Of a stretch of DNA of 64,000 nt, positions 24,531 to 34,795 are shown piece by piece. The notes under the pieces were generated by a model that was not told where the DNA came from, did not search any database, and was given only the letters and a program-made list of their open reading frames with translations. Made by a program: the position numbers and the translations under genes. This DNA comes from Clostridium_X cadaveris (lineage in GTDB: Bacteria > Bacillota > Clostridia > Clostridiales > Clostridiaceae), in assembly GCF_039521325.1 (NCBI RefSeq), contig NZ_BAAACD010000016.1, one strand, 5' to 3'. Each line of letters starts with the position of its first letter. Position 1 is the stretch's first letter.

Positions 24531-25664
24531 TTACTTTATAATTATTTCCTTCTCTTTCACTGTATTTTGTAATTTGTTTACCACATAAGGCTTGAACTCT
24601 GATCCGCTGTAATATCCTTCAGCTTTAATTTCTGTTCCCTTGTCTGTTATAACTTTCTTTAGAATTGTATTTTCACCTATAGAAGATTTTTGAAGTATGA
24701 TACAACCTTCTAGTTTAGCTCCCCTTTCTATGCTAACTTTTCTAAAGAGTATACAATTCTTCACTTCTCCTTCTATACAGCAGCCATTCGCAACCATGGA
24801 GTTTACTACACTGCTTTCAGCCCCATACTTTGTTGGAGGTTCACTCTTTCCCTTTGTATAAATAGGATTGTCCTTATTAAACAATTCTTTTGCAACCTTC
24901 TTCTTTAACAAATCCATATTTGCATTATAATAACTGTTCAATGAATTGATACACGCAAGATAACCTTTGAATTCATAAGTACCTACATTCAATGCTGCAA
25001 CATTATTATTAATGAAACTCTTTATCTTCTTGTATACTCCGTTCAGCATACACTTCTCTAGCATATCTATAAATAAACTCTTTTTCATTATATACATTTC
25101 CATGCTTATATTAGCTACAGAGGATCTAGCTATATTTCTCCCCATAGAAACAACTTTTTTATTTTCATCCAAATTCACTACATCACAGTCTTCAAAAGCA
25201 CTATCTGCATTGCGAACATTTTTATATATTATAGTTATATCATTTTTACTTTGAATATGGTCTTTTAATGCCTCAGCATAATCTATATTACAAATCATAT
25301 ATGATGGCGATAACAATACATAATCATATTTGCTTAATTCTAAAAAATCTATATTGTTATAAAAATTGTGTACATCATTAAGGAATGGTATATCATCTCC
25401 AAAATTAAATACTCTAAGTCCATCTATCTTTCTATCTAAATCCCATGGCTTACCATTACTTATGTGATCCATAAGGGATCTAGACTTATTTTTAGTAAAC
25501 ACTCCTATACTCTCTATGCCTGAGTTAGTCATATTTGAAAGAACAAAATCTATTATTCTATATCTTCCCCCAAAAGGAACTGATGCAAGAGGTCTATTGT
25601 TTACTAGTTCCTCCATACGTCTTTCACTTTCATCTAAATTTATTATCCCTAAACATCTGTTCAT
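24531..25664 (-). CDS. glgD: Glucose-1-phosphate adenylyltransferase, GlgD subunit
   Basis: This 377-aa protein is a nucleotidyltransferase plus left-handed beta-helix homologue of GlgC. Its N-terminus, MNRCLGIINLDESERRMEEL, lacks the GGxGxRL nucleotide loop of GlgC but keeps RPLASVPFGGRYRIIDFVLS, the mark of the non-catalytic, regulatory GlgD subunit of Firmicutes. Residues from about 285 are hexapeptide repeats. It follows glgC by 20 bp and is the last gene of the glycogen operon. It modulates ADP-glucose synthesis as a GlgC/GlgD heterotetramer. Confidence 0.93.
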   Translation of the reverse strand: MNRCLGIINLDESERRMEELVNNRPLASVPFGGRYRIIDFVLSNMTNSGIESIGVFTKNKSRSLMDHISNGKPWDLDRKIDGLRVFNFGDDIPFLNDVHNFYNNIDFLELSKYDYVLLSPSYMICNIDYAEALKDHIQSKNDITIIYKNVRNADSAFEDCDVVNLDENKKVVSMGRNIARSSVANISMEMYIMKKSLFIDMLEKCMLNGVYKKIKSFINNNVAALNVGTYEFKGYLACINSLNSYYNANMDLLKKKVAKELFNKDNPIYTKGKSEPPTKYGAESSVVNSMVANGCCIEGEVKNCILFRKVSIERGAKLEGCIILQKSSIGENTILKKVITDKGTEIKAEGYYSGSEFKPYVVNKLQNTVKEKEIIIK

Positions 25665-25684
25665 AACATTACCCCCTATATACG

Positions 25685-26833
25685 TTATACCACATCCAAA
25701 AAGTCTTCTTTTCGTACTCTTTCACTAGCCACTACTTCTATTTTTGTTCCATCCCCAATTAAAGAATCTTTCTTTATTTTTACACTGTCTCCCACTATAG
25801 CTTTATCAATTATTACATTATCTCCAATTTTTACATTTGGCATTATTACAGAATTTTTTATAACGCAGTTTTTCCCTACTGATACATCTTGGAATAATAC
25901 TGAATTCTCAACATTTCCATGAATTGTACAGCCCTCTGAAAGAAGACAATTTCTAACTTTCGCTTCTGCACCTATATATTGTGCTGAGCTTACTGAGTTT
26001 GCGGAGAATATTTTCCAATTATCATCGTAAAGATCAAGTTCATTTCCTTCTCTCAATAAATCCATATTTGCTTCCCAAAGGCTTTCTATAGTCCCTACAT
26101 CTTTCCAATATCCTTGGAATGGATAAGCAAACATATGCCTCTTGTCTCTTATCATGGATGGAATTATATTTTTCCCAAAATCATTGCTAGAGTTTTTATC
26201 ATTTTCGTCAGCTTTTAAATATTTTTTTAGAAGTTTCCAGTTGAATATATAGATTCCCATAGACGCTTTATTACTCTTTGGATATTGTGGTTTTTCCTCA
26301 AATTCATATATAGACATGTCTTCGTTGGTATTCATTATCCCAAACCTACTTGCTTCTTTTTCAGGAACTTCTATTACAGCTATAGTTCCCTCGGCACCAG
26401 TAGATTTATGAAAATCAAGCATTTTTGAATAATCCATTTTGTATATGTGATCACCAGATAATATTAGTACATATTCTGGGTCATAACTATCTACAAACTC
26501 AATATTTTGGTATATAGCATTTGCAGTACCTTTGTACCATTTCCCGCCTTTTTCTTCTTGATATGGTGGTAATATACTAACCCCACTATCTCTTCTGTCT
26601 AAATCCCATGGGACCCCTATTCCTATATGGGAATTAAGTTCTAAAGGTTTGTATTGAGTTAATACTCCTACAGTATAGATACCTGAGTTTGCACAGTTGC
26701 TAAGAGCAAAATCAATTATTCTATACTTTCCTCCATAAGGAACCGCTGGCTTTGCTAAATTTTTTGTAAGTACCCCTAATCTGGAGCCCTGTCCACCAGC
26801 TAAAATCATGGCTACAATCTCTTTCTTTCTCAT
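25685..26833 (-). CDS. glgC: Glucose-1-phosphate adenylyltransferase, catalytic GlgC subunit
   Basis: This 382-aa protein has the intact nucleotide loop MILAGGQGSRLGVLTKNLAK (residues 9-28), PAVPYGGKYRIIDFALSN, the substrate motif EFEEKP, and a C-terminal hexapeptide beta-helix (residues about 290-370). It makes ADP-glucose from glucose-1-phosphate and ATP, the committed step of glycogen synthesis. It pairs with glgD just downstream. AGGGGG lies before the ATG. The cytosolic product feeds GlgA. Confidence 0.95.
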   Translation of the reverse strand: MRKKEIVAMILAGGQGSRLGVLTKNLAKPAVPYGGKYRIIDFALSNCANSGIYTVGVLTQYKPLELNSHIGIGVPWDLDRRDSGVSILPPYQEEKGGKWYKGTANAIYQNIEFVDSYDPEYVLILSGDHIYKMDYSKMLDFHKSTGAEGTIAVIEVPEKEASRFGIMNTNEDMSIYEFEEKPQYPKSNKASMGIYIFNWKLLKKYLKADENDKNSSNDFGKNIIPSMIRDKRHMFAYPFQGYWKDVGTIESLWEANMDLLREGNELDLYDDNWKIFSANSVSSAQYIGAEAKVRNCLLSEGCTIHGNVENSVLFQDVSVGKNCVIKNSVIMPNVKIGDNVIIDKAIVGDSVKIKKDSLIGDGTKIEVVASERVRKEDFLDVV

Positions 26834-26874
26834 AAATTCTCCCCCTTTTTCAACTGATCAAGCTTAGTTCTTTT

Positions 26875-28686
26875 CTATAAATCCTTTAAAATAATATAGC
26901 CTTTAGGCTTAATAATTGTAGGATTTTTGAACTTTTCATCAGCACCTTTTAAATCAAGCTTAAATTGATATCTTAATAAATCTATTACTGAAATAGTCTT
27001 ACTTTTATCCGATGAGTTTATTATTATTACTATATGGTTATTTCTATAGCTTCTCTTATATGACAAAATTTCCTTTGAAATTGAAACTATAGACAAATCT
27101 CCTTTTACAAATATCTCATCTTCTTTTCTAAGACTTATAAGCTTCTTATATATGCTTAAAATTTCATTATTCTCCTTGCCCCAAGGATAAGTTTTTCTAT
27201 TGTCAGGATCTTTCCCCCCAGTAAGACCTGCCTCATCTCCATAATATACAAGAGGAACCCCTGGTAATGTCATTATCATTAGGACAGCCAATTCTAAATT
27301 TCTTATATCTCCTCTAAGCTTAGTCAAAACTCTCTCTGTATCATGATTTCCAAGTAAGTTCATATTGCTATAAAATATATCCCTTGGATAATTTTCATAA
27401 ATACTTAGCATATGCCTTTTACAGTTTTCTGCTGTTATATCCCCAATGATATAATCAATTATCGCCTGTCTAAACGGATAATTTATTACAGAGTCAAGCT
27501 CATTTCCAAATAAATATTTTCTTTTTTCACCATAGCTAATTTTATTTGATGCATCTTCCCATACTTCACCTATTAAAATAGATTCTCTATCTTCTTTTCT
27601 TATTCTTTGCTTTAATAGTTCTATGAATTTGTCTGGAAGTTCATCAGCAACATCCAGTCTCCATCCGCTGGCCCCTAGTTTTATCCACTTTGCCGAAATT
27701 GAATTTCTGCCAGTTATTATATAATCTAAATAACTAGGTTCAAGTTCTTCTACGTCAGGAAGATTTTTGTCTCCCCACCAGCATTCATAGTCATTTGGAA
27801 ATTTTCTAAATCTATACCATTTATAATATGGGGATTTTTTGCTCTCATAAGCACCTAATCCCTCATATTCTCCAAATTTATTAAAGTATTTACTATTTGC
27901 ACCAGTATGATTAAACACTCCATCAAGTATTATTCTAATTCCATTTTCTTTTGCTTTAAAACAAAGTTCCTTAAAGTCTTCTTCACTACCAAACATCTCA
28001 TCAATTTTCTCATAATCACCCGTATCATATTTATGACAGCTAAAAGCTTTAAATATTGGGTTTAAATATATAATAGTTATTCCTAAGTCCTTCAAATATG
28101 GAAGTTTATTTATAACGCCTCTGATATTCCCACCATAAAAATCCCATCTGGCTATACTTCCATCCATATCCTTTATATACATAGGCTCATCGTACCAATT
28201 TGAATATATAAAGCTATTTCTTTTAGGACTATTTATATGACCATCTTCATTTCCATTAAAAAATCTATCTACAAAGATTTGATAAACTACTCCTTCTTTA
28301 TACCAATTTGGAATATACTGATCTTCATAAACAGTAATCTGATATTGTTTAGGGTTTTCTGTATATATCTTACCCTCTCCCCCTAGGGCTTCATCATTGT
28401 TACCATAGAAATACTTATTGTCATTATTCTCTATAGTGAAGTAATAATTTATCAGACCTAATTCATTTTCTGTATAGACTTCAGCTTTGTATCTCGCACC
28501 TAATCCACCCATATTTTCATAATTCATTACTATATTTTCTTTTCTTTCATTAAAGAATGTTAGGTTTAATTCAACTTTACTGAACACTTCCGTCTCTAAT
28601 ATAATTTCAACTTTTGTACCTTTTTTCACAGCACCAAAGGGATTCCTATATCCCTTTGACTGCGAATTGTGAAAAGCAAAGGTCAT
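26875..28686 (-). CDS. GH13 alpha-amylase / neopullulanase-like glucanohydrolase
   Basis: This 603-aa protein has an N-terminal CBM34-like beta domain (1-120), a GH13 barrel (about 125-520) and a small C-terminal beta domain. Catalytic motifs are visible: VFNHTG, GWRLDVADEL (nucleophile Asp), LIGEVWEDA (acid Glu) and LLGNHDTERV (third Asp). VVYQIFVDRFFNG is typical of neopullulanase/cyclomaltodextrinase. There is no signal peptide, so it acts in the cytosol, probably trimming or debranching glycogen and maltodextrins. It is in the glg operon, 16 bp after glgP, with AGGAGG before the ATG. Confidence 0.88.
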   Translation of the reverse strand: MTFAFHNSQSKGYRNPFGAVKKGTKVEIILETEVFSKVELNLTFFNERKENIVMNYENMGGLGARYKAEVYTENELGLINYYFTIENNDNKYFYGNNDEALGGEGKIYTENPKQYQITVYEDQYIPNWYKEGVVYQIFVDRFFNGNEDGHINSPKRNSFIYSNWYDEPMYIKDMDGSIARWDFYGGNIRGVINKLPYLKDLGITIIYLNPIFKAFSCHKYDTGDYEKIDEMFGSEEDFKELCFKAKENGIRIILDGVFNHTGANSKYFNKFGEYEGLGAYESKKSPYYKWYRFRKFPNDYECWWGDKNLPDVEELEPSYLDYIITGRNSISAKWIKLGASGWRLDVADELPDKFIELLKQRIRKEDRESILIGEVWEDASNKISYGEKRKYLFGNELDSVINYPFRQAIIDYIIGDITAENCKRHMLSIYENYPRDIFYSNMNLLGNHDTERVLTKLRGDIRNLELAVLMIMTLPGVPLVYYGDEAGLTGGKDPDNRKTYPWGKENNEILSIYKKLISLRKEDEIFVKGDLSIVSISKEILSYKRSYRNNHIVIIINSSDKSKTISVIDLLRYQFKLDLKGADEKFKNPTIIKPKGYIILKDL

Positions 28687-28701
28687 TCAAAGCGTGCCTC
28701 C

Positions 28702-31137
28702 TTATAAGTTTTTATATAAAAGAGTTGAACCCCATATACTTGCAGCATATTCTTTTATAGTTCTGTCTGATGAAAATATACCAGAGTGAGCTATATTTAT
28801 ACCGCACATCTTCTGCCACATTCTTGCATCTTTAAAGGTTTCATCTACTTTTTTCTGAATATCTAGATAGGACTCAAAATCCTTTAGTACAAAGAACTCA
28901 TCGTTGTAAATCATCAAACTGTCATAGATACTCTTAAAGGCATTTTTATCTTGGCAGTACTTCCCATTTATAAGATCTCCAACTGTTCTCTCAAGTTTCT
29001 TATCTTCTTTGCACATCTCCACGGCAGAATAGCCGCCATTTTCTATATAATTTAATACCTCCCTAGAGTTCATTCCAAATATAAATATATTTTCATCACC
29101 AACTTCATCATGAATCTCTATATTGGCTCCATCTAATGTGGCTATAGTAATAGATCCATTCATCATAAACTTCATATTTGATGTTCCTGACGCTTCCTTA
29201 GTGGTTGTTGATATCTGTTCACTCAAATCTGTTGCTGGAATTATATCCTCTGCAAGGGAAACACCATAGTTCTCTAGAAATACAACTTTTATCTTTTCAT
29301 TTACTCTAGGGTCGTTATTTACGACTTCTCCTATTGAATTGATTAACTCTATAGTATTCTTAGCTAGATAATATCCAGGCGCTGCCTTTCCTGCAAATAT
29401 AAATGTTCTTGGTATAATATCCTTGTTTGGATTCTCTATAAGCTGGTTGTACAAATCCATTATTCTAAGACAGTTTAAGGTCTGTCTCTTATAGGCATGA
29501 ATTCTCTTTACATGAGCGTCAAATAAGGAATTTGGATCTACTATGATGCCTGTTTTGTTTTTTATTATTTTTGCTAAATTCATTTTGTTTTCCAGTTTTA
29601 TTCTTCCGAGTTCCTCTTGTATATCGGTTTTATTAGCAAATTTTTCAAAGTTTAGCAAATCTGTAGGATGTTTTATAAAGGATTCTCCTATGGTATCACA
29701 TAAAAGATTTGTGAGCCCTGGATTAGATTTTATAAGCCATCTTCTATGGGTTATTCCATTTGTTTTATTATTAAACTTATTTGGATAGAAGTAGTAAAAA
29801 TCTTTCATTTCTTCCTTCTTTAATATTTCAGTATGAAGCTTTGCAACTCCATTTACGCTATGGCTTCCAACGATTGCAAGGTGAGCCATTTTTACATATT
29901 CATCAGCTATAATAGCCATACTTGATATCTTATCCCACTGACCTATATATTTTCCCCATAGACTTTTGCAGAACCTCTCATTTATCTCTTCTACAATCAT
30001 ATAAATTCTTGGTAAAAGCTTTTTAAACATATCTACAGGCCATTTTTCAAGAGCTTCTGACATTATAGTGTGGTTTGTATAAGATACAGTATTTGTAGTA
30101 ATTCTCCAAGCTTCTTCCCAAGATAGATTTTCTTCGTCTAATAAAATTCTCATAAGTTCAGGTATTACTAAAGTAGGATGAGTATCATTTATATGAAGAG
30201 CTACCTTTTCATCAAAGTCCAATATATCTCCTTTGTGTTTTTTGTAGTGCCTTATTATACTTTGAACTCCTGCAGATACAAAGAAATACTCCTGCTTTAA
30301 TCTCAGCATTTTTCCTTCATAGAAAGAGTCTTCTGGATAAAGCACTTGAGATATTAATTCCACTGAATTTTTGTACTCTATGGCCTTAAGAAAGTCACCT
30401 CTTCTAAAGGATGAATAGTCAAATTCATTGTTTACAGCCTCTGCACTCCAAAGCCTTAAGTTATTTGCTACTTTATTTCTATATCCAACTATAGGGGTAT
30501 CATAAGGAACAGCCAAGACTGGCTCATAATTTATATGGTGAAAAATAAGCTTTCCATCTACATTTTCAACTTTTACATCGCCACCAAACTTTACTATTTC
30601 AGCTTTGTCCTGTCTCCTCCTTTCCCACACATTTCCTTCTCTAAGCCAGTTATCGGAAAGTTCTACTTGTTTTCTATTTATAATTTTTTGTTCGAAAAAT
30701 CCATATTTATATCTTATTCCACATCCATGTCCTGCTATATTTAATGAAGCCATTGAGTCTAAAAAACATGCTGCAAGCCTTCCAAGGCCTCCATTACCTA
30801 GACCTTGATCTTGTTCCCATTCTTCCAAATCTTTTAAATTAATATTAAGTTCCTTTAACCCTTCTCTGCAAATATCAAGCATTCCCATATTTAAAAGGGT
30901 ATCTCCTAAAAGTCTTCCTAGAAGAAATTCCATAGAAAAATAATATATTTGCTTTTCTTTTGTAGAGTTATATCGCTTGTTTGTATCCATAGAAATCTTT
31001 AAAATCATCTCTCTTATAAGACTTCCTAAAGCTTCATATCTCTGCTGATTGCTTCCAAATTCAACTTCCTCACCATAAAGTTCTCTATATTTACTTTGAT
31101 AGTTTTTTATGAAAGTTTTTTTGCTCATCGTATCCAT
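28702..31137 (-). CDS. glgP: Glycogen/starch/alpha-glucan phosphorylase
   Basis: This 811-aa GT35 protein shows the pyridoxal-phosphate region KEASGTSNMKFMMNGSITIA with its Schiff-base Lys, the N-terminal YYFSMEFLLGRLLGDTLLN, and DQGLGNGGLGRLAACFLDS. The length is typical of the family. It removes glucose from glycogen chain ends as glucose-1-phosphate. It lies in the same operon as the synthetic genes, as in many Firmicutes, so storage and mobilisation are co-expressed. AGGAGG precedes the ATG. Confidence 0.95.
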   Translation of the reverse strand: MDTMSKKTFIKNYQSKYRELYGEEVEFGSNQQRYEALGSLIREMILKISMDTNKRYNSTKEKQIYYFSMEFLLGRLLGDTLLNMGMLDICREGLKELNINLKDLEEWEQDQGLGNGGLGRLAACFLDSMASLNIAGHGCGIRYKYGFFEQKIINRKQVELSDNWLREGNVWERRRQDKAEIVKFGGDVKVENVDGKLIFHHINYEPVLAVPYDTPIVGYRNKVANNLRLWSAEAVNNEFDYSSFRRGDFLKAIEYKNSVELISQVLYPEDSFYEGKMLRLKQEYFFVSAGVQSIIRHYKKHKGDILDFDEKVALHINDTHPTLVIPELMRILLDEENLSWEEAWRITTNTVSYTNHTIMSEALEKWPVDMFKKLLPRIYMIVEEINERFCKSLWGKYIGQWDKISSMAIIADEYVKMAHLAIVGSHSVNGVAKLHTEILKKEEMKDFYYFYPNKFNNKTNGITHRRWLIKSNPGLTNLLCDTIGESFIKHPTDLLNFEKFANKTDIQEELGRIKLENKMNLAKIIKNKTGIIVDPNSLFDAHVKRIHAYKRQTLNCLRIMDLYNQLIENPNKDIIPRTFIFAGKAAPGYYLAKNTIELINSIGEVVNNDPRVNEKIKVVFLENYGVSLAEDIIPATDLSEQISTTTKEASGTSNMKFMMNGSITIATLDGANIEIHDEVGDENIFIFGMNSREVLNYIENGGYSAVEMCKEDKKLERTVGDLINGKYCQDKNAFKSIYDSLMIYNDEFFVLKDFESYLDIQKKVDETFKDARMWQKMCGINIAHSGIFSSDRTIKEYAASIWGSTLLYKNL

Positions 31138-31181
31138 ATATGCTCCTCCTAATAAAGCTGCTTTTATTTCCTCTTTACTTT

Positions 31182-32615
31182 CTAACTTTCCATCACCGAT
31201 TTATACAGTTCTTTATATTCTTTTGCAGATTTACTCCAACTATTATCATCATTCATTGCTTCTGCTACAATAGTCATCCATATATCTTTGTTTTGGAATA
31301 GTTTAAGGGCATATTCTGTCATAATTAAAAGTTCATTAGAGCTATATCCTTTAAAACTAAAGCCATTACCTTTATTTTCATACTCATTGTATGAACGTAT
31401 AGTATCTTTAAGTCCACCAGTTTCGCGAACTATAGGTATTGTTCCATATTTTAAAGCTATCATCTGACCTAAACCGCATGGTTCAAACAAAGATGGCATT
31501 AAGAACATATCACATCCAGCATAAATTCTGTGGGAAAGTGCATTATCAAATTTTATATTTACTGATACCTTATTTTTGTATCTCCTTTGAAGATTGATGA
31601 ATTGATCCTCATAATATTTGTCTCCAGTTCCTAGTATGACTAGCTGCACATCATATTGAAGTATCCTATCTATCACATCCATAATAAGATCTACACCTTT
31701 TTGAGCTGTAAGTCTTGAAACCATTCCTATGACAGGAATATCTCTATTTAAGGTAAGCCCTAATTCTCTCTGAAGTTTCACTTTATTCTTTTTCTTCTCT
31801 TCGAAAGTATCCAGATTATATTTTTTGAATATATATTTATCCACTGTTGGATTATACTCACTATAATCTATTCCATTTAGGATACCTTTTAAATTATCTT
31901 TTTTATCTCTTAGAATTCCATCAAGGCGTTCCCCATATTGAGGTGTCTTAATCTCTTCTGCATAGCTATTGCTTACTGTAGAAATTCTATTAGAACAATT
32001 TAATGCTCCTTTCATAAAACTCATACCGCCATAAAATTCAAGACTTCCATCATTAAACAAGCTCATATCATACCCAAATATGTCTGGAAGTACCTTTGGA
32101 TCAAATACTCCTTGATATAATATGTTATGAATAGAAAATACGGTCTTTATATTTTTGTAAAAATCATCCTTTTTATATTCAACATTTATCATCACTGGTA
32201 TCATTCCTGTATGCCAATCATTGCAGTGTATAACATCAGGCTTCCAGTTTATCTCTTTTAAAACTTCAAGCACCGCTTTGTCAAAGTACGCAAATCTTTC
32301 TCCATCATCATAGTAACCATAAAGTCCATCTCTGTTGAAATAATACTCATTATCTATAAAATAGTACTTAACACCATCAAGAGTATATTCAAATACGCCA
32401 CAATACTGATTTCTCCAACTTAGCCTTACCATAAACCATTTAACAAAGTTAAGTTCCATTCTTATATCTTGTCTTATATCTTTATATTTTGGAATGATAA
32501 CTCTAACATCTACACCTTCCTTTTTTAATGACTTTGGTAATGCCCCAACAACATCACCCAGTCCCCCTGTCTTTATAAAAGGATGTGACTCTGAAGCTGC
32601 TATAAGTACTTTCAT
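31182..32615 (-). CDS. glgA: Glycogen synthase (ADP-glucose type)
   Basis: This 477-aa GT5 enzyme has the ADP-glucose motif KTGGLGDVVGALP near residue 15, DVIHCNDWHTGMIP, and the C-terminal GT-B signature MPSLFEPCGLGQMIALKYG. It extends alpha-1,4-glucan chains from ADP-glucose. ATG 32615 is chosen because GGGAGG lies 8 nt upstream; it overlaps the glgB stop as TAATG, giving tight translational coupling. An ATG two codons earlier is too close to the ribosome site. Confidence 0.95.
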   Translation of the reverse strand: MKVLIAASESHPFIKTGGLGDVVGALPKSLKKEGVDVRVIIPKYKDIRQDIRMELNFVKWFMVRLSWRNQYCGVFEYTLDGVKYYFIDNEYYFNRDGLYGYYDDGERFAYFDKAVLEVLKEINWKPDVIHCNDWHTGMIPVMINVEYKKDDFYKNIKTVFSIHNILYQGVFDPKVLPDIFGYDMSLFNDGSLEFYGGMSFMKGALNCSNRISTVSNSYAEEIKTPQYGERLDGILRDKKDNLKGILNGIDYSEYNPTVDKYIFKKYNLDTFEEKKKNKVKLQRELGLTLNRDIPVIGMVSRLTAQKGVDLIMDVIDRILQYDVQLVILGTGDKYYEDQFINLQRRYKNKVSVNIKFDNALSHRIYAGCDMFLMPSLFEPCGLGQMIALKYGTIPIVRETGGLKDTIRSYNEYENKGNGFSFKGYSSNELLIMTEYALKLFQNKDIWMTIVAEAMNDDNSWSKSAKEYKELYKSVMES

Positions 32616-34615
32616 TAACATTTCCTCCCATCATCTAATCCTATAATTATTGCAGCCATTGGTGGAACCTTTATCTCTATACTATAAGGCTGCCCATGAC
32701 TTGCTATATTTTGAACTATTAATGGACTGTCTCCCATGACTTGTCCAGATCCTCCATACTTTTTACTATCGCTATTCATAATTTCAACATAGTCACTTAA
32801 ATGAGGTACTCCTACTCTAAAATCGTAATACACCTCCGAAGTAAAATTACATATAAAGATAAGAGTGTCTTTTTCCTTTTTGCCCATTCTCATAAAACTA
32901 ATTATGCTTTGCTTATTATTATCAGCATCTATCCATTTGAAGCCATCTATGCTATCATCAAGTTCCCATAATGCTTTCTTTTCTATATAAAGTTTATTTA
33001 AATCTCTAACAAAATCCTGAGTCATCTTGTGCATTGGGAATTCATCTATAAGGTTCCATTCAAGCTCTTCATATTCTCTCCATTCTATAAACTGTGCAAA
33101 CTCCATTCCCATAAAGGTAAGCTTTTTCCCTGGATGTCCCATCATGTAGGATAGATACATCCTCACCCCAGCGAATTGATTCCACCAGTCACCATACATC
33201 TTTCCTATTAATGATTTTTTACCATGAACAACTTCGTCATGAGATATTGAAAGAATGAAGTTTTCACTATATTGATACATCATTGCAAAGTTTAATTTGT
33301 TGTGGTTATTCTTCTTTTCTTCTGGACTTAGTTCCATATACTCTAAAGAATCATGCATCCATCCCATATTCCACTTAAATTTAAATCCTAATCCTCCTTC
33401 TTCTAAAGGCTTGCTTACATTTGGCCATGTAGTTGACTCTTCAGCAATCATCATTATATTATTGTTTTCATCATATATAGCCTTATTTAGTTCCTTTAAA
33501 AAATCTATGCCTTCTATATTTTCATTTCCGCCATATTTATTTGGAATCCACTCTCCATCTTTTCTTCCATAGTTTAAATAGAGAATATTTGAAACTGCAT
33601 CCACTCTCAATCCATCTAAGTGAAATTCCTTTATCCAATACATTGCATTAGATATAAGAAAACTTCTAACTTCAGGTCGTCCTAAATCAAAATTAAAGGT
33701 CCCCCATCCTTTATTGTCAGCTTTCCAAAACTCTTCATACTCATAAGTTGGTGTTCCATCAAACATATATAATCCATAAAGATTTTTACAGAAATGTCCT
33801 GGTACCCAGTCTAGTATTACCCCAATATTTTTTTCATGAAGTCTATTGACAAGCCTTTTAAATCCTTCTATATTTCCATATCTTGATGTAAGAGAATAAT
33901 ATCCAGTTCCTTGGTAACCCCAAGATTCATCTAAAGGGTATTCAACTAACGGCATAAATTCCACATGAGTATATGACATATTTTCTAAATAATCAGTCAA
34001 TTTTTCCGATAACTCATCATAAGTTAAGAACTTTCCATCATTTCTTCTCCAAGATCCTATATGCATTTCATATATGTTTATAGGGCTCTCATAAAGTTTT
34101 TTTCTGTTTCTCCTTAAATTCCAATTTCTATCTGTCCATTTGAATCTTTCCTTTTTATATACTATGGAAGCAGTGTTTGGTCTTATCTCAGACATTATTG
34201 CATATGGGTCTGACTTAAATATAACTTCGCCTTTCTCACTTTTTATTGCATATTTATATAATGTTCCTGGTTCAATCCCTTCTATAAATGCACTCCAAAT
34301 TCCACCTTTTGAAAGTTTAGTCATCTTGTATTCATCATTAATTTGGAAATCATTTTTATCACATACCACCCATACATTCTTTGCTCTAGGGGCCCAAGTT
34401 GAAAATCTAACCCCATGTTTATTATTTTCTGTGACTACATGAGAACCTAAAATTTCATAGGCATTATAATTTTTCCCTTCATGAAATAAATAAGCATTAT
34501 ATTCAGTGATAGTACTTTTATTTATTCTCTGTTTTTTCTCCTTCGTGTCTTTCTTGCTTTCACTTCCTTTTTGAGATGAAGCTTTAGCAACTTCCTTACT
34601 ACTGGCTCTTTTCAA
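32615..34615 (-). CDS. glgB: 1,4-alpha-glucan branching enzyme
   Basis: This 666-aa enzyme has a CBM48 domain (about 45-150) followed by a GH13 barrel. Key motifs are HLDGLRVDAVSNILYL (nucleophile Asp), MMIAEESTTWP (acid Glu) and ILSISHDEVVHGK (third Asp). Residues 1-37 form a Lys/Ser-rich tail without homology, perhaps a glycogen-binding or disordered extension. The start is TTG with GGGGGG 8 nt upstream. It is the first gene of glgB-glgA-glgP-amylase-glgC-glgD and introduces alpha-1,6 branches. It lies just downstream of the sod terminator. Confidence 0.95.
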   Translation of the reverse strand: MKRASSKEVAKASSQKGSESKKDTKEKKQRINKSTITEYNAYLFHEGKNYNAYEILGSHVVTENNKHGVRFSTWAPRAKNVWVVCDKNDFQINDEYKMTKLSKGGIWSAFIEGIEPGTLYKYAIKSEKGEVIFKSDPYAIMSEIRPNTASIVYKKERFKWTDRNWNLRRNRKKLYESPINIYEMHIGSWRRNDGKFLTYDELSEKLTDYLENMSYTHVEFMPLVEYPLDESWGYQGTGYYSLTSRYGNIEGFKRLVNRLHEKNIGVILDWVPGHFCKNLYGLYMFDGTPTYEYEEFWKADNKGWGTFNFDLGRPEVRSFLISNAMYWIKEFHLDGLRVDAVSNILYLNYGRKDGEWIPNKYGGNENIEGIDFLKELNKAIYDENNNIMMIAEESTTWPNVSKPLEEGGLGFKFKWNMGWMHDSLEYMELSPEEKKNNHNKLNFAMMYQYSENFILSISHDEVVHGKKSLIGKMYGDWWNQFAGVRMYLSYMMGHPGKKLTFMGMEFAQFIEWREYEELEWNLIDEFPMHKMTQDFVRDLNKLYIEKKALWELDDSIDGFKWIDADNNKQSIISFMRMGKKEKDTLIFICNFTSEVYYDFRVGVPHLSDYVEIMNSDSKKYGGSGQVMGDSPLIVQNIASHGQPYSIEIKVPPMAAIIIGLDDGRKC

Positions 34616-34663
34616 AATAAATTCCCCCCTTAGCCACAGTTCGATTAATTCTGTATGGTAAAA

Positions 34664-34722
34664 AAAACAGGTATCATTATTACTAGAATGTTTTATTTTT
34701 CTGTAATATCGTACCTGTTTTG
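34664..34722 (-). terminator. Long stem-loop between sod and glgB, probable sod terminator
   Basis: On the minus strand AAACAGGTA pairs with TACCTGTTT, with inner ATATTAC/GTAATA pairing, followed by TTTTTACC. It may also be an attenuator in the glgB leader, since it lies only about 50 bp upstream of the glgB start. Confidence 0.7.
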
Positions 34723-34795
34723 GTTATCTACTTTTTAATCAACATTTATATGCTTCTTCCATAAGATGTTGTTTTATAATTCAAATTTCTTTAGT

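Noticed and set aside
34664..34722. Riboswitch upstream of glgB
   Set aside because: The structure is a single long stem-loop with a T-run, sufficient as the sod terminator; no conserved aptamer motif is visible.
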